A stretch of DNA of 64,000 bases from Actinomycetes bacterium (GTDB lineage: Bacteria > Actinomycetota > Actinomycetes > S36-B12): NCBI GenBank assembly GCA_024639145.1, contig JAHEIZ010000004.1, forward strand, positions 1 to 64,000, given 5' to 3'. Positions 1 through 9,332 of the stretch are shown here, piece after piece. Numbering within the stretch: position 1 is the stretch's first letter; each line of letters begins with the position of its first letter. The position numbers and the translations under genes are program-made. The notes below the pieces were generated by a model. It was not told where the DNA came from. It made no database searches and was given only the letters and a program-made list of their open reading frames with translations.

Positions 1-2
1 GC

Positions 3-1751
3 TCCACCGCTGCGATCTTCCCGATCGACGAGGCGACCACCGATTACCTGCGACTGACCGGCCGCAGCGCAGAGCAGATCGCACTCGTCGAGGCGTACGC
101 CAAGGAGCAGGGCCTGTGGCATGACGCAGATCATGAGCCCACGTACTCCGAATATCTAGAGCTCGATCTCTCGACAGTCGTGCCCTCACTGGCCGGCCCG
201 AAGCGCCCGCAGGATCGCGTGCTTCTGAGCGAGTCGAAGGCCTCGTTCGAGAAGGCGCTGCCGGCATTCAGCAAGGTGCCGAGCGCCTCGGTTGCCACCA
301 CGATCGACGGCAACGACGTTGTCGTGCGCAACGGTGCGGTTGCCATCGCAGCCATCACCTCGTGCACTAACACCTCGAACCCCTCGGTCATGATCGGCGC
401 GGGCATCCTGGCGAAGAAGGCCGTCGAGCGTGGCCTGACTCGTGCACCGTGGGTCAAGACCACACTCGGCCCGGGCTCCAAGGTCGTGACCGACTACTAC
501 GACAAGGCCGGTCTCAGCCCCTACCTCGACAAGCTCGGCTTTGCCGTCATCGGCTACGGCTGCACGATCTGCATCGGAAACTCCGGTCCCCTGATCCCCG
601 AGGTCAGTGCCGCGGTGAACGAGGCAGATCTCGCCGTGGTCTCGGTGCTCTCAGGCAACCGCAACTTCGAGGGTCGGATCAACCCCGACATCAAGATGAA
701 CTACCTCGCCTCGCCGCCACTCGTCGTCGCCTACGCGATCGCCGGCACCATGGATATTGACCTCGCGACCGAGCCCCTCGGCCACGATCACGAGGGCAAT
801 CCCGTGTTCTTGGCCGATATCTGGCCGAGTGCCACTGAGGTCCAGGCCACGATCGACGCCACGATAGATGCCGACATGTTCACCAACCGCTACAAGGATG
901 TCTTCGCCGGGGATTCCCGCTGGCAGTCACTCCAGACGCCCAGCGGAGACCGCTTCGCCTGGGATCCGAAGAGCACCTATGTGCGCAAGCCTCCGTACTT
1001 CGAGGGCATGGGCAAGACCCCCTCTCCGGTCAGCGACATCTCCGGCGCTCGTGTGCTCGCAAAGCTTGGTGACTCGGTCACGACCGATCACATCTCACCG
1101 GCCGGCAACATCAAGGTCGATAGCCCCGCGGGCAAGTACCTCGCCGCACACGGTGTCGACAAGGCTGACTTCAACTCGTACGGCTCACGCCGCGGAAACC
1201 ATGAGGTCATGATTCGTGGAACCTTCGCGAACATTCGCCTGCGCAATCTCATGCTGACCGATGTCGAGGGCGGATTCACTATCGACTTCTCGAACGCCGA
1301 CAACGAGATCGTCCCGATCTTCGATGCTGCCGAGAACTACGCCAAGGCAGGTACGCCACTGGTGATCCTCGCCGGCAAGGAGTACGGCTCGGGCTCGAGC
1401 CGCGACTGGGCAGCCAAGGGCACCGCACTGCTGGGTGTCAAGGCAGTGATCGCCGAGTCGTACGAGCGCATTCACCGCTCGAACCTGATCGGCATGGGTG
1501 TCATTCCGCTGCAGTTCCAGGCCGGCCAGAATGCCGAGTCCCTGGGCCTGCAAGGTGATGAGGTGTTTACCATTCGCGGTATCGAGGAGCTCAACGCCGG
1601 CACCACTCCTCGCGAGGTCTCGGTCGAGGCGGTTGCCGCAGACGGACGTACCTGCGAATTCACTGCACTAGTGCGCATCGACACCCCGGGTGAGGCTGAC
1701 TACTACCGCCACGGCGGCATCCTGCAGTACGTCCTGCGCTCACTGCTCTAG
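3..1751 (+). CDS. acnA: Aconitate hydratase, C-terminal part (5' truncated by window edge)
   Basis: This is the 3' portion of a monomeric aconitase of the AcnA/IRP1 type, the TCA enzyme that interconverts citrate and isocitrate. The open frame runs in from the window edge, and the first residues ([10 protein letters not shown]...) already match the middle of the family, so the gene start lies upstream. Two [4Fe-4S]-ligand regions are visible: a lone cysteine in [12 protein letters not shown] and the CxxC pair in [13 protein letters not shown]. The C-terminal swivel domain carries the substrate-binding loop around [15 protein letters not shown]. About 580 residues are seen of roughly 900 expected. 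A small unknown gene follows 5 bp after the stop and dxs comes next. Assignment is secure from several family motifs; only the length is unknown. Confidence 0.97.
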   Translation, partial: STAAIFPIDEATTDYLRLTGRSAEQIALVEAYAKEQGLWHDADHEPTYSEYLELDLSTVVPSLAGPKRPQDRVLLSESKASFEKALPAFSKVPSASVATTIDGNDVVVRNGAVAIAAITSCTNTSNPSVMIGAGILAKKAVERGLTRAPWVKTTLGPGSKVVTDYYDKAGLSPYLDKLGFAVIGYGCTICIGNSGPLIPEVSAAVNEADLAVVSVLSGNRNFEGRINPDIKMNYLASPPLVVAYAIAGTMDIDLATEPLGHDHEGNPVFLADIWPSATEVQATIDATIDADMFTNRYKDVFAGDSRWQSLQTPSGDRFAWDPKSTYVRKPPYFEGMGKTPSPVSDISGARVLAKLGDSVTTDHISPAGNIKVDSPAGKYLAAHGVDKADFNSYGSRRGNHEVMIRGTFANIRLRNLMLTDVEGGFTIDFSNADNEIVPIFDAAENYAKAGTPLVILAGKEYGSGSSRDWAAKGTALLGVKAVIAESYERIHRSNLIGMGVIPLQFQAGQNAESLGLQGDEVFTIRGIEELNAGTTPREVSVEAVAADGRTCEFTALVRIDTPGEADYYRHGGILQYVLRSLL

Positions 1752-1756
1752 ACATC

Positions 1757-2110
1757 ATGAATGCCGGCTGGCCGCAGGACCTCGTTCCTGTCGTCGCTCC
1801 GGATTTCCTGGATCGTGCGATCGGCTGGCTCCTCGACCGAGGGCCAGCCGATCTGCGTATCTCCCCGCTTCGGGCCTATCCGTTGGCTCTGGCTTTCCTC
1901 GTCGAGCATCACTGCGAAGCCGATGTACAGGCCACTCGGGAGGCCTACAGGCACGCGCGAGCCGAACTCGGCGCCCACCTGAGCGCGGCTGAGCTCACCG
2001 TCGTCCAGCAGGCACTCGAGGCGCAAGGAGCGCGAGCACTGGCTAGCCGGCGTGAGGTGGCCCTCGTGCGCGAGGCCGTCGAACAGGTGGCCGGAGTCAA
2101 CGGGGCCTAG
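1757..2110 (+). CDS. Small conserved-looking hypothetical protein between aconitase and dxs
   Basis: A 117-residue protein that I do not recognise by family. It starts 5 bp after the aconitase stop and ends 9 bp before the dxs start, so it fills the gap exactly and is probably cotranscribed with acnA. The sequence is soluble and mostly helical in character, with alanine/leucine/arginine-rich stretches, no signal peptide, no membrane segment and no cysteine motif. Codon use resembles the neighbouring genes, with G/C-rich third positions, which supports a real gene. No ribosome-binding site of its own is obvious, suggesting translational coupling to acnA. The function is unknown and position alone does not link it to the TCA cycle or the MEP pathway. 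Confidence 0.65.
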   Translation: MNAGWPQDLVPVVAPDFLDRAIGWLLDRGPADLRISPLRAYPLALAFLVEHHCEADVQATREAYRHARAELGAHLSAAELTVVQQALEAQGARALASRREVALVREAVEQVAGVNGA

Positions 2111-2113
2111 ACT
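2108..2113 (+). promoter_or_regulatory. -10-like hexamer TAGACT of dxs
   Basis: TAGACT ends 6 nt before the GTG start of dxs, the spacing seen at many genes in this window. It implies a leaderless transcript. It overlaps the stop codon of the preceding small gene. Confidence 0.5.
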
Positions 2114-2119
2114 CGGGGG

Positions 2120-4054
2120 GTGTCGAATGGTGGTCGCCCGAGCCTGATCGAGGGAATTCACGACCCTCGCGATCTTCGTGCTCTGGCCCCTGAACAGCTT
2201 CCTGAACTCGCCACCGAGATCCGCTCATTCCTGGTCGAGAAGGTGTCGGCGACCGGTGGTCACCTAGGGCCCAATCTTGGCGTGGTCGAGCTGACCATCG
2301 CACTGCATCGGGTGTTCTCGAGTCCCGATGACGCCATCATCTGGGACACCGGCCACCAGGCCTACGTGCACAAGATCGTGACCGGTCGAGCGGGGGAGTT
2401 CGACACCCTGCGCCAGGAGAATGGCCTGTCGGGCTACCCGAGTCGTACCGAGAGCGCACACGACATCGTCGAGAATTCCCACGCGTCAACTGCCATCTCT
2501 TATGCCGACGGCCTCGCGAAGGCCTGGGAGCAGCGCGGGCTGCTCGGATCCCATCACGTCGTTGCCGTGATCGGCGATGGCGCGCTCACGGGCGGCATGG
2601 CCTGGGAGGCGCTCAACAACATTGCCGGCAGCACTCGCCAGGTCATCATCGTCGTCAATGACAACGGGCGCTCCTATTCCCCGACCATCGGCGGTCTCGC
2701 GCACCACCTGTCGACCTTGCGCACCACGCACGGCTACGAGCGCTTCATGGCGTGGGGCAAGCGCGTTCTTCATCGCACGCCAGTGCTCGGCCACACGGTG
2801 TATGGCGCCCTTCATGGCATGAAGAAGGGCGTGAAGGATATCGTCGCCCCGCAGGGCATGTTCGAGGATCTCGGCCTGAAGTACGTGGGTCCTGTCGACG
2901 GTCACGACGAACTCGAGCTCGAGCACGCTCTGCGCCGTGCCAAGGACTTCCCCGGCCCGGTCATCGTGCATGCCATCACGCAGAAAGGTCGTGGTTACGC
3001 ACCTGCCGAGCAGGATGAAGCCGAGAAGTTCCACGGTGTGGGCGTCATCGATCCCGATACCGGCAAGCCGATTGCGGCGAGCGGACCAACCTGGACAAGT
3101 ACCTTCGGAGACGAGATGCTCCTGATTGGTGCCGAGCGCTCAGATGTCGTGGCAATTACCGCGGCGATGCTCGGCCCGACCGGTCTCAACGCCTTCGCCC
3201 GCCAGTTCCCGACGCGCACCTACGACGTCGGCATCGCTGAGCAGCATGCCGCGACGAGCGCTGCGGGCCTGGCCATGGGCGGGGCGCATCCCGTTGTGGC
3301 GCTCTATGCCACCTTCCTTAATCGCGCCTTCGACCAGGTGCTCTTCGACTGCGCCCTACATCGCCTCGGCGTCACCTTTGCCCTCGACCGAGCGGGTATC
3401 ACCGGAGATGATGGCGCTAGTCACAACGGCATCTGGGATCTCTCGATGCTCAACGTGATCCCTGGTGTGCGCGTGGCCGCACCTCGAGATGCCTCGAGCC
3501 TTCGCACACTGCTGCGCGAGGCAGTGGCTGTCTCCGATGCGCCCACAGTGGTGCGCTACCCCAAGGGTGCCGTGGGCCCGGACCTCGTGGCACTTGAACG
3601 ACATGTGGGCTATGACCTGCTTTCCCGTCACGGCGATGCCGAGGTGCTCATCGTGGGCATTGGTGCCATGGCCGCCGTGGCCGCCGATGTGAGCGAGGGC
3701 CTGTCGGCCCAGGGCTACGGTGCAACGGTCATCGATCCTCGATGGGTCAAGCCCCTTCACTTATCGGTTGTCGAGCTCGCACGATCCGCATCCCTGGTCA
3801 TCGTGATCGAAGATGGCATCCGCCAGGGCGGCATTGGCTCGGCGATGTCACAGGCCATGAGCGATGCCGGAATCGACACTCCGATTCGAACCTTTGGCGT
3901 CGATCAGGGCTTCTTGCCGCAGGCCAAGCGCGCGCGACTGCTCATTGAGGCCGGTCTGACCGCGCAGGACATCACGCGCAGCACGATCGAGACACTTGCC
4001 GGACGCGCAGACACCGAGACCCGCGAGCCGAGCCAGCAACCACTGCCGGAGTGA
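2120..4054 (+). CDS. dxs: 1-deoxy-D-xylulose-5-phosphate synthase
   Basis: A 644-residue thiamine-diphosphate enzyme that condenses pyruvate and glyceraldehyde 3-phosphate to DXP, the first step of the MEP isoprenoid pathway. The N-terminal ThDP domain opens with the family signature around [11 protein letters not shown] and [13 protein letters not shown]. The ThDP-binding motif [16 protein letters not shown] begins near residue 152. The pyrimidine-binding domain shows [11 protein letters not shown] and [15 protein letters not shown], and the C-terminal transketolase domain ends near residue 620. Length is normal for the family. The GTG start at 2120 is chosen because a TAGACT hexamer lies 6 nt upstream and the product then begins as other Dxs proteins do. 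dxs beside the fadA/fadB/rnd group is a known actinobacterial arrangement. Confidence 0.98.
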   Translation: MSNGGRPSLIEGIHDPRDLRALAPEQLPELATEIRSFLVEKVSATGGHLGPNLGVVELTIALHRVFSSPDDAIIWDTGHQAYVHKIVTGRAGEFDTLRQENGLSGYPSRTESAHDIVENSHASTAISYADGLAKAWEQRGLLGSHHVVAVIGDGALTGGMAWEALNNIAGSTRQVIIVVNDNGRSYSPTIGGLAHHLSTLRTTHGYERFMAWGKRVLHRTPVLGHTVYGALHGMKKGVKDIVAPQGMFEDLGLKYVGPVDGHDELELEHALRRAKDFPGPVIVHAITQKGRGYAPAEQDEAEKFHGVGVIDPDTGKPIAASGPTWTSTFGDEMLLIGAERSDVVAITAAMLGPTGLNAFARQFPTRTYDVGIAEQHAATSAAGLAMGGAHPVVALYATFLNRAFDQVLFDCALHRLGVTFALDRAGITGDDGASHNGIWDLSMLNVIPGVRVAAPRDASSLRTLLREAVAVSDAPTVVRYPKGAVGPDLVALERHVGYDLLSRHGDAEVLIVGIGAMAAVAADVSEGLSAQGYGATVIDPRWVKPLHLSVVELARSASLVIVIEDGIRQGGIGSAMSQAMSDAGIDTPIRTFGVDQGFLPQAKRARLLIEAGLTAQDITRSTIETLAGRADTETREPSQQPLPE

Positions 4055-4055
4055 C

Positions 4056-4081
4056 ACTTCCAGCCGTCTTAGGCAGGAAGT
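4056..4081. terminator. Bidirectional terminator hairpin between dxs and fadB-like gene
   Basis: Inverted repeat with arms at 4056-4065 and 4072-4081 (ACTTCC core), one mismatch in ten pairs and a 6-nt loop. It lies directly after the dxs stop and contains the stop codon of the convergent fadB-like gene. There is no long T tract on either side, so its efficiency is uncertain. Confidence 0.45.
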
Positions 4082-6159
4082 GAGGCAACACCAGGTGCGA
4101 GGAATCTCTTTCCATTGACGCGCTCCGAGGCCCCGCTGCGATCCAGGTACGGCGTGATGCCGCCATTGGCGAATGGCCAGCCGGCTCCGAGGATCATGCA
4201 CAGATCGATGTCCTCGGGGGCGATGACCACGCCTTCGTCGAGCATGCGACGTGCTTCGTCTGCGAGGGCATCGAGGGCCCGCTCGCGTACCTGCTCAGCT
4301 GTGAGTGGGTTGTCACCGCGTACGAAGAGGGCCTCGACTTCGGGATCGATGACCTGACCGCCTGTGCCGGTCTTCTTCCAGATACCTGGCTTGCCGGCTT
4401 CGACGAGCCTGCGCATGTTGTCAGACACATAGAAGCGATCGGGGAATGCGGCATTCATGGTCTCGGATACATGGAAGGCTACGGCGGGGCCGACGAGTGC
4501 CAGGAGATTGAACGGTGACATCGGGAAAGCGAGAGGCTGCATCGCCTCGTCGGCAACAGTGAAATCGGTGCCCTCGTCGACAGCCCGGGTGATCTCGCCG
4601 AGGAATCGGGTGAGCAGGCGATTGACCACAAATGCGGGAGCGTCCTGCACGAGCACGCACGACTTCTTCAGTGTCTTGCCTACGGCAAAGGCCGTGGCGA
4701 CCGTGGCATCGTCACTCTGCTTGGCGCGTGCGATTTCCAGGAGCGGCATGACCGCTACCGGATTGAAGAAGTGGAAGCCCACGACACGCTCGGGATGCTT
4801 GAGCCCTTCGGCCATGTCGGTAACCGAGAGCGACGACGTATTCGTGGCGAGAATGCAGGTATCGGAGACCACTGCCTCAAGCTCGGCGAACACTGCCTTC
4901 TTCACGCCGAGATCCTCGAAGACGGCTTCGATCACGAAGTCTGCGTCGGCGAATGCGCTCTTGTCCGTGACGCCGCTAACGAGCGCCGTGAGACGGTTGG
5001 CCTTATCGGAGCTCAGTCGGCCCTTGTCGACCAATGTTGCGATCTCCTTATGGACGTAGCCGACACCCTTGTCGACCCGTTCCTGATCAAGGTCTGTCAT
5101 CACGACAGGCACTTCGAGGCGGCGAGCGAACAGCAGGGCGAGCTGGCTCGCCATCAAGCCGGCGCCGACGATGCCCACCTTGGTGACGGGCCGGGCCAAG
5201 GCCTTGTCCGGTGCGCCGGCCGGGCGCTGCGCGCGCTTCTGCACGAGATTGAACGAATAGAGAGATGCTCGGACGGCGTCGCTCATGACGAGATCAGCGA
5301 GTGCTTCGTCCTCGGCTGCGAAGCCCTCATCGCGCGAACGCGACTTGGCCCCTGCCACGAGATCGAGGGCGCGGTACGGCGAGGCGAGTGCTCCGTGGAA
5401 TCGTGCATCCAGCTGCGCCTTGGCACCGCCAATGATCATGTCCCACATGCCACGGTTCGGATCCTGGCGCTTGACTGCAACCTCGCCGGTGAGCACCTTG
5501 GCTGCCCAGAGCATCGACTGCTCGAGGAAGTCAGCAGGCTCGAAGAGCGCGTCGGCGATTCCGAGTCGCTTCGCGTCAGCGGGCCTCATCTGCTTGTTCA
5601 TCGTGAGTGCGTTAGTGAGGATGACCTCGAGGGCGTCGATCGGACCGACGAGATTCGGCAGCAGGTAAGCGCCACCCCAGCCGGGAATGATGCCGAGGAA
5701 GACCTCGGGCAGCGACAGCGCGGCGGCTCCTGTCGACACCGTTCGATAGGTGCAGTGCAGGGCGATCTCGAGTCCGCCGCCCATGGCTGCACCATTGACG
5801 AAAGCGAAGCTCGGCACGCTCATTTCGCCCAGTCGGCGGAAGGCGTCGTGGCCGGCGCGTCCAACTGCTAGAGCCTCGTCACGCGTGGTGATCATGGCCA
5901 TTGCGGAGAGATCCGCGCCGACGGCGAAGATGAACGGCTTGCCGGTCAGGCCCACGGCGACGATGTCGTCCATGGCCTGGACCTGATCGATCGCCGCGTT
6001 CAATTCGACGAGCCCATGGGCGCCGAAAGTGGTGGGCCGAGTGTGGTCGAGATCGTTGTCGAGGGTGATCAAGGCCATGCGACCGGCCTGCAGGGGCAGG
6101 TCGAAGACGCGCACTCGTGCATGGGTGACTACCTCAGCGGGCATTGCAGACTCGTTCAT
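4069..6159 (-). CDS. fadB: Fatty-acid oxidation multienzyme: enoyl-CoA hydratase / 3-hydroxyacyl-CoA dehydrogenase
   Basis: A 696-residue fused beta-oxidation enzyme. The N-terminal crotonase domain (about 1-290) hydrates enoyl-CoA and includes GKPFIFAVGADLS and NGAAMGGGLEIAL. A Rossmann dehydrogenase domain follows with the NAD-binding loop VGIVGAGLMASQ, where alanine replaces the usual glycine before S, and then HFFNPVAVMPLLEI. The C-terminal 3HCDH domains complete the protein. The start is set at the ATG overlapping the thiolase stop (TGATG), because upstream in-frame residues are low-complexity basic sequence lying inside the thiolase gene. The coupled downstream position after thiolase makes an alpha/beta-type beta-oxidation complex likely. 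It could be called FadJ-like; the trifunctional label is not supported beyond the two visible domains. Confidence 0.95.
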   Translation of the reverse strand: MNESAMPAEVVTHARVRVFDLPLQAGRMALITLDNDLDHTRPTTFGAHGLVELNAAIDQVQAMDDIVAVGLTGKPFIFAVGADLSAMAMITTRDEALAVGRAGHDAFRRLGEMSVPSFAFVNGAAMGGGLEIALHCTYRTVSTGAAALSLPEVFLGIIPGWGGAYLLPNLVGPIDALEVILTNALTMNKQMRPADAKRLGIADALFEPADFLEQSMLWAAKVLTGEVAVKRQDPNRGMWDMIIGGAKAQLDARFHGALASPYRALDLVAGAKSRSRDEGFAAEDEALADLVMSDAVRASLYSFNLVQKRAQRPAGAPDKALARPVTKVGIVGAGLMASQLALLFARRLEVPVVMTDLDQERVDKGVGYVHKEIATLVDKGRLSSDKANRLTALVSGVTDKSAFADADFVIEAVFEDLGVKKAVFAELEAVVSDTCILATNTSSLSVTDMAEGLKHPERVVGFHFFNPVAVMPLLEIARAKQSDDATVATAFAVGKTLKKSCVLVQDAPAFVVNRLLTRFLGEITRAVDEGTDFTVADEAMQPLAFPMSPFNLLALVGPAVAFHVSETMNAAFPDRFYVSDNMRRLVEAGKPGIWKKTGTGGQVIDPEVEALFVRGDNPLTAEQVRERALDALADEARRMLDEGVVIAPEDIDLCMILGAGWPFANGGITPYLDRSGASERVNGKRFLAPGVASLPA

Positions 6160-7352
6160 CACTTGGCTCCTGCGTAGTTGACGTTCTCCCAGATCACGGT
6201 GCCGCCCATTCCGAGACCGATGCACATCGTGGTCAGGCCATAGCGCGCAGTGGGATTCATCTCGAAATCCCTGGCGAGGTAGGTCATCAGGCGGATACCG
6301 CTCGAGGCGAGCGGATGGCCGACCGCGATCGCTCCACCGAGCGGGTTGACGCGCGGATCCTCATCGTCGATTCCGAAGTGATCGGTGAAGGCGAGAACCT
6401 GCACGGCGAAAGCCTCGTTGATCTCGAAGAGATCGACATCGCCGATGGCCAGGCCTGCTCGCTGAAGTGCCTTCTCAGTGCTCGGCACCGGTCCGACGCC
6501 CATGATCTCGGGTGCTACGCCGGCGAAGGCGTAACCGACCATGCGCATCTTCTTGGTGAGGCCGAGCTCATCGGCCTTCTCCTCCGAGGCGAGCAGGGCA
6601 GCCGTGGCTCCGTCATTGAGACCTGAGCTATTTCCCGCGGTAACTCGCCCATGTGGTCGAAATGGAGTCTTGAGGCCGGCGAGCCCTTCGAGGGTGGTCT
6701 CGGGTCGAGGGCCCTCGTCGACACTGATGAGTGACCAGCCATCGGCCGACGGCACGGCAACAGGAACGATGTCGGGTTGCAGGTGACCGGCTGCGTAGGC
6801 TGCGGCAGTCTTGCGCTGCGAGCCGAGGGCGAATCGGTCAGCGCGTTCCTTGGTGATCTTCGGGTAGCGATCGTGGATGTTCTCTGCCGTCTTGCCCATG
6901 ACAAGTGCATCTGTATCGACGAGCTTCTCTGCTACGAATCTCGGATTCGGATTGATGCCCTCGCCCATGGGGTGGCCGGTCATGTGCTCGACGCCACCGG
7001 CAAGTGCGATATCGAGTGCGCCCGCCATGATGCCGGCCGAGAGCGTGGTGACGGCGGTCATCGCGCCTGCGCACATGCGATCCACCGAGTAGCCCGGCAC
7101 CGACGAAGGGAGTCCGGCCAGGATCCCGGCTGACCGGCCCAGGGTCAGCCCCTGATCTCCGATCTGCGTTGTGGCCGCTACGGCGACATCATCAATCGCG
7201 GCCGGGGGAAGTGCTGGATTCCGACGGAGCAATTCGCGGAAACTCTTGACTACTAGGTCATCAGATCTCGTGCCAGCGAAGGCACCGCCTGCCTTGCCGA
7301 AGGGGGTGCGTACCCCATCCACGAACACGACGTCTCGGACACTTCGTCCCAT
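6159..7352 (-). CDS. fadA: Acetyl-CoA C-acyltransferase (3-ketoacyl-CoA thiolase)
   Basis: A 397-residue thiolase that cleaves 3-ketoacyl-CoA in beta-oxidation. The nucleophilic cysteine lies in DRMCAGAMTAV (about residue 93). The family histidine is in GHPLASSGIR, with alanine where the usual motif has glycine, and the second active-site cysteine is in MCIGLGMGGTVIWE close to the C-terminus. Start ATG at 7352 is preceded by a purine-rich GGTGAGGG ribosome-binding site, unlike the leaderless genes around it. The gene overlaps the following FadB-type gene by the TGATG junction, so the two are cotranscribed and translationally coupled. The rnd gene lies 66 bp upstream in the same direction. Confidence 0.96.
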   Translation of the reverse strand: MGRSVRDVVFVDGVRTPFGKAGGAFAGTRSDDLVVKSFRELLRRNPALPPAAIDDVAVAATTQIGDQGLTLGRSAGILAGLPSSVPGYSVDRMCAGAMTAVTTLSAGIMAGALDIALAGGVEHMTGHPMGEGINPNPRFVAEKLVDTDALVMGKTAENIHDRYPKITKERADRFALGSQRKTAAAYAAGHLQPDIVPVAVPSADGWSLISVDEGPRPETTLEGLAGLKTPFRPHGRVTAGNSSGLNDGATAALLASEEKADELGLTKKMRMVGYAFAGVAPEIMGVGPVPSTEKALQRAGLAIGDVDLFEINEAFAVQVLAFTDHFGIDDEDPRVNPLGGAIAVGHPLASSGIRLMTYLARDFEMNPTARYGLTTMCIGLGMGGTVIWENVNYAGAK

Positions 7353-7418
7353 GATCCCTCACCCATCTCGCGGTTATTACCGACGAGTAACAAAATAGCA
7401 CGACGTGACAGGTCGCAC

Positions 7419-8666
7419 CTACGAATCGGCACCCTCGGTCGTCCATGCTGCGTTGAGTGCCTCAGCCAGGAGGCCTGACTGCCAGGCGCGCGCACCGGCA
7501 TCGAGCAGGGCCGTCTCAAGGGTCGAGGAGGTGATCTGCGACGGCGGTTCCCAGCACAGCCGGCGGAGCAGATCAGGATTGACGATGTTCTCTGTGGGAA
7601 GCCCGCGCGCATCGCTGATCTCGCTGACGATCGACTTCGCTGCCTCGAGTCGGGCGAAAGCCGCAGGATTGCGATCAGCCCATGCCCGCGGCGGCGGCGG
7701 TCCTGTGGGAGGCACGGTGATGGCTGGCAATTCCGAGTCCGGCAATGCATACGCCCGTTCGATGGCTGACCACCACGTCGTGCGCCTGCGCTGCTGCCCG
7801 CGGCCGCTGAAAGGCGGCAGCGCACTGAGTTCGTCCGCATTCTTCGGCAGCGCAATCGCAGCCGCGACGATTGCGGTGTCAGGGAGGATGCGGCCGGTGG
7901 CGATATCCGAGCGCGTCGCCACGCGATCGCGCTCACGCCACAGTTCGCGAACCACGGCAAGATTACGTGCCTTGCGCACTCCGTGAATTCCGCTCGTCTT
8001 GCGCCACGCCTCCTCGCCGCGCTCGCGCGGGCGGAAGTCGAGCAGTGACGTGAACTCCTGCTCGGCCCATTCCCATTTGCCGTCCTCGACCAACGCCGAG
8101 TGCAGGGCATTGCGCAGTTCAACAAGGAACTCGACGTCGAGCACCGCATACCGCAGTTGATTCGCGGGCAAGGGACGCACCGACCAGTCGGCTGCTCCAT
8201 GGCCCTTCTCGAGAACGAAGCCGAGCTCACTTCGCACGAGAGCACCAAGGTTCACGCGTTCACGCCCGAGCAGACGGCCGGCGAGCTCGGTATCGAAGAG
8301 GGCGGAAGGCACGAGACCTACCTCGGCGAGGCAGGGCAAGTCCTGCGTGGCTGCATGAAGAATCCATTCGACACCCTGCGTGGCCGCGGCGATGGATGAG
8401 AGATCAGGGACGGCGATCGGGTCGATGAGCGCACTGCCGGCACCCTCGCGGCGCAATTGGATCAGGTAGGCGCGCTGGCTGTACCTGTAGCCGGACGCGC
8501 GCTCGGCATCGACGGCCAGCGGCCCGCTGCCCGAGGCAAGTGCGTCGGCATAGGCCTGAAGTGCTGCCACCGTGGTGATGACGTCGGGTACCCCGTCACG
8601 TGGCTCGGCAGGAGCTGGCTCTGGTTCCTGCTGGATCTCGACGTCGAGGTCGGCCTGGTCGCTCAT
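7419..8666 (-). CDS. rnd: Ribonuclease D family 3'-5' exonuclease with HRDC domain
   Basis: A 415-residue DEDD-family exoribonuclease expected to trim 3' ends of structured RNAs such as tRNA precursors. The Exo I motif is LAVDAERASGYRY, Exo II includes ILHAATQDLPCL, and Exo III is YAVLDVEFL with the DEDDy tyrosine. A helical HRDC region follows around residues 205-285, and the rest is an actinobacterial C-terminal extension. The chosen ATG at 8666 overlaps the stop of the DUF3000 gene (TGATG); the longer open frame upstream is arginine-rich and antisense-like, so it was not used. DUF3000 next to RNase D is a recurrent actinobacterial pair, suggesting translational coupling and perhaps a shared role in RNA processing. 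Confidence 0.92.
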   Translation of the reverse strand: MSDQADLDVEIQQEPEPAPAEPRDGVPDVITTVAALQAYADALASGSGPLAVDAERASGYRYSQRAYLIQLRREGAGSALIDPIAVPDLSSIAAATQGVEWILHAATQDLPCLAEVGLVPSALFDTELAGRLLGRERVNLGALVRSELGFVLEKGHGAADWSVRPLPANQLRYAVLDVEFLVELRNALHSALVEDGKWEWAEQEFTSLLDFRPRERGEEAWRKTSGIHGVRKARNLAVVRELWRERDRVATRSDIATGRILPDTAIVAAAIALPKNADELSALPPFSGRGQQRRRTTWWSAIERAYALPDSELPAITVPPTGPPPPRAWADRNPAAFARLEAAKSIVSEISDARGLPTENIVNPDLLRRLCWEPPSQITSSTLETALLDAGARAWQSGLLAEALNAAWTTEGADS

Positions 8667-9265
8667 CACGCGCGCGTGCGGCGACGGGCACTGCCGACAT
8701 GCGCGATGCCCGTGGGTATCGGGGCGAGACCCGCAGCCTGGGCCATGACGTCGATCCAGGCGTGGACGTGTCGATTCATGGTCTCGGGGACCGTGAGTCC
8801 GTCGATCTCGATCGGAGTCCAGGAGGCACGGATTTCGACAAAGGACTCGGCGGGTCGATCGGACATCGAGCCGAATGACGCACCTGAGGTCACGGTGATG
8901 GTGCCGCCCACGTGTGTTCCCTCGGCACCGGCACCTGACATTGCGTCGACGAGCCATGTCCAGGCGACTTCCTGGAGCATCGGATCGGTGGCGACATCGT
9001 GCTCGAGTTCGGCTCGCGCGAAGACCACTGCGCGGAAGGTGCCGTCCCATTCATCAACGCCATCGGGGTCATGGAGGAGGACGAATCTGCCGGAGGCGCG
9101 ATCATCGTCGAGATCTGCCATCTCTGCGGTAATGGCGACCGCATGTGGTGCTAGGCGCTGAGGTGCCGGCCCTTCCTCGATGAGGAATTCGGGGCGGATC
9201 GAGGCTGCGCGAACGCTGGCCAGTGCGTCGGTGAAGGCATTGGCCGTGGCGTCGATTGGTCTCAC
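8666..9265 (-). CDS. DUF3000 family protein
   Basis: A 199-residue protein of the actinobacterial DUF3000 family, function unknown. It is soluble, with no signal peptide or membrane segment, and has conserved-looking stretches such as WTWLVDAM, GTITVTSGASFG and RPAESFVEIRASWTP. The GTG start at 9265 is supported by the TAGCCT hexamer 6 nt upstream, implying a leaderless message. Its stop overlaps the rnd start, so it heads a DUF3000-rnd unit and may influence RNase D production. Recognition is by overall sequence resemblance to the family and by its position next to rnd. Confidence 0.85.
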   Translation of the reverse strand: MRPIDATANAFTDALASVRAASIRPEFLIEEGPAPQRLAPHAVAITAEMADLDDDRASGRFVLLHDPDGVDEWDGTFRAVVFARAELEHDVATDPMLQEVAWTWLVDAMSGAGAEGTHVGGTITVTSGASFGSMSDRPAESFVEIRASWTPIEIDGLTVPETMNRHVHAWIDVMAQAAGLAPIPTGIAHVGSARRRTRA

Positions 9266-9271
9266 CTTTGC

Positions 9272-9277
9272 AGGCTA
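9272..9277 (-). promoter_or_regulatory. -10-like hexamer TAGCCT of DUF3000-rnd
   Basis: On the minus strand TAGCCT ends 6 nt before the GTG at 9265. It faces the divergent promoter of the DMT gene, so about 67 bp carry both promoters. Confidence 0.55.
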
Positions 9278-9320
9278 TTGGGAGCAAGGCTGCTGGGCGG
9301 GGACTGACGCGCCGCCACCG

Positions 9321-9326
9321 TAGGCT
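9321..9326 (+). promoter_or_regulatory. -10-like hexamer TAGGCT of the DMT transporter gene
   Basis: TAGGCT ends 6 nt before the ATG at 9333; no Shine-Dalgarno sequence lies between, as expected of a leaderless start. Confidence 0.55.
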
Positions 9327-9332
9327 GAGCGC

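Noticed and set aside
4771-5871. Long plus-strand open frame of 366 codons inside the fadB-like gene
   Set aside because: It is antisense to a clear beta-oxidation gene, has no family resemblance, and arises from the G/C-biased third positions.
8667-9050. Possible N-terminal extension of RNase D
   Set aside because: The extension is arginine-rich, lies inside the DUF3000 gene and lacks similarity to the family; the TGATG-coupled ATG is the natural start.
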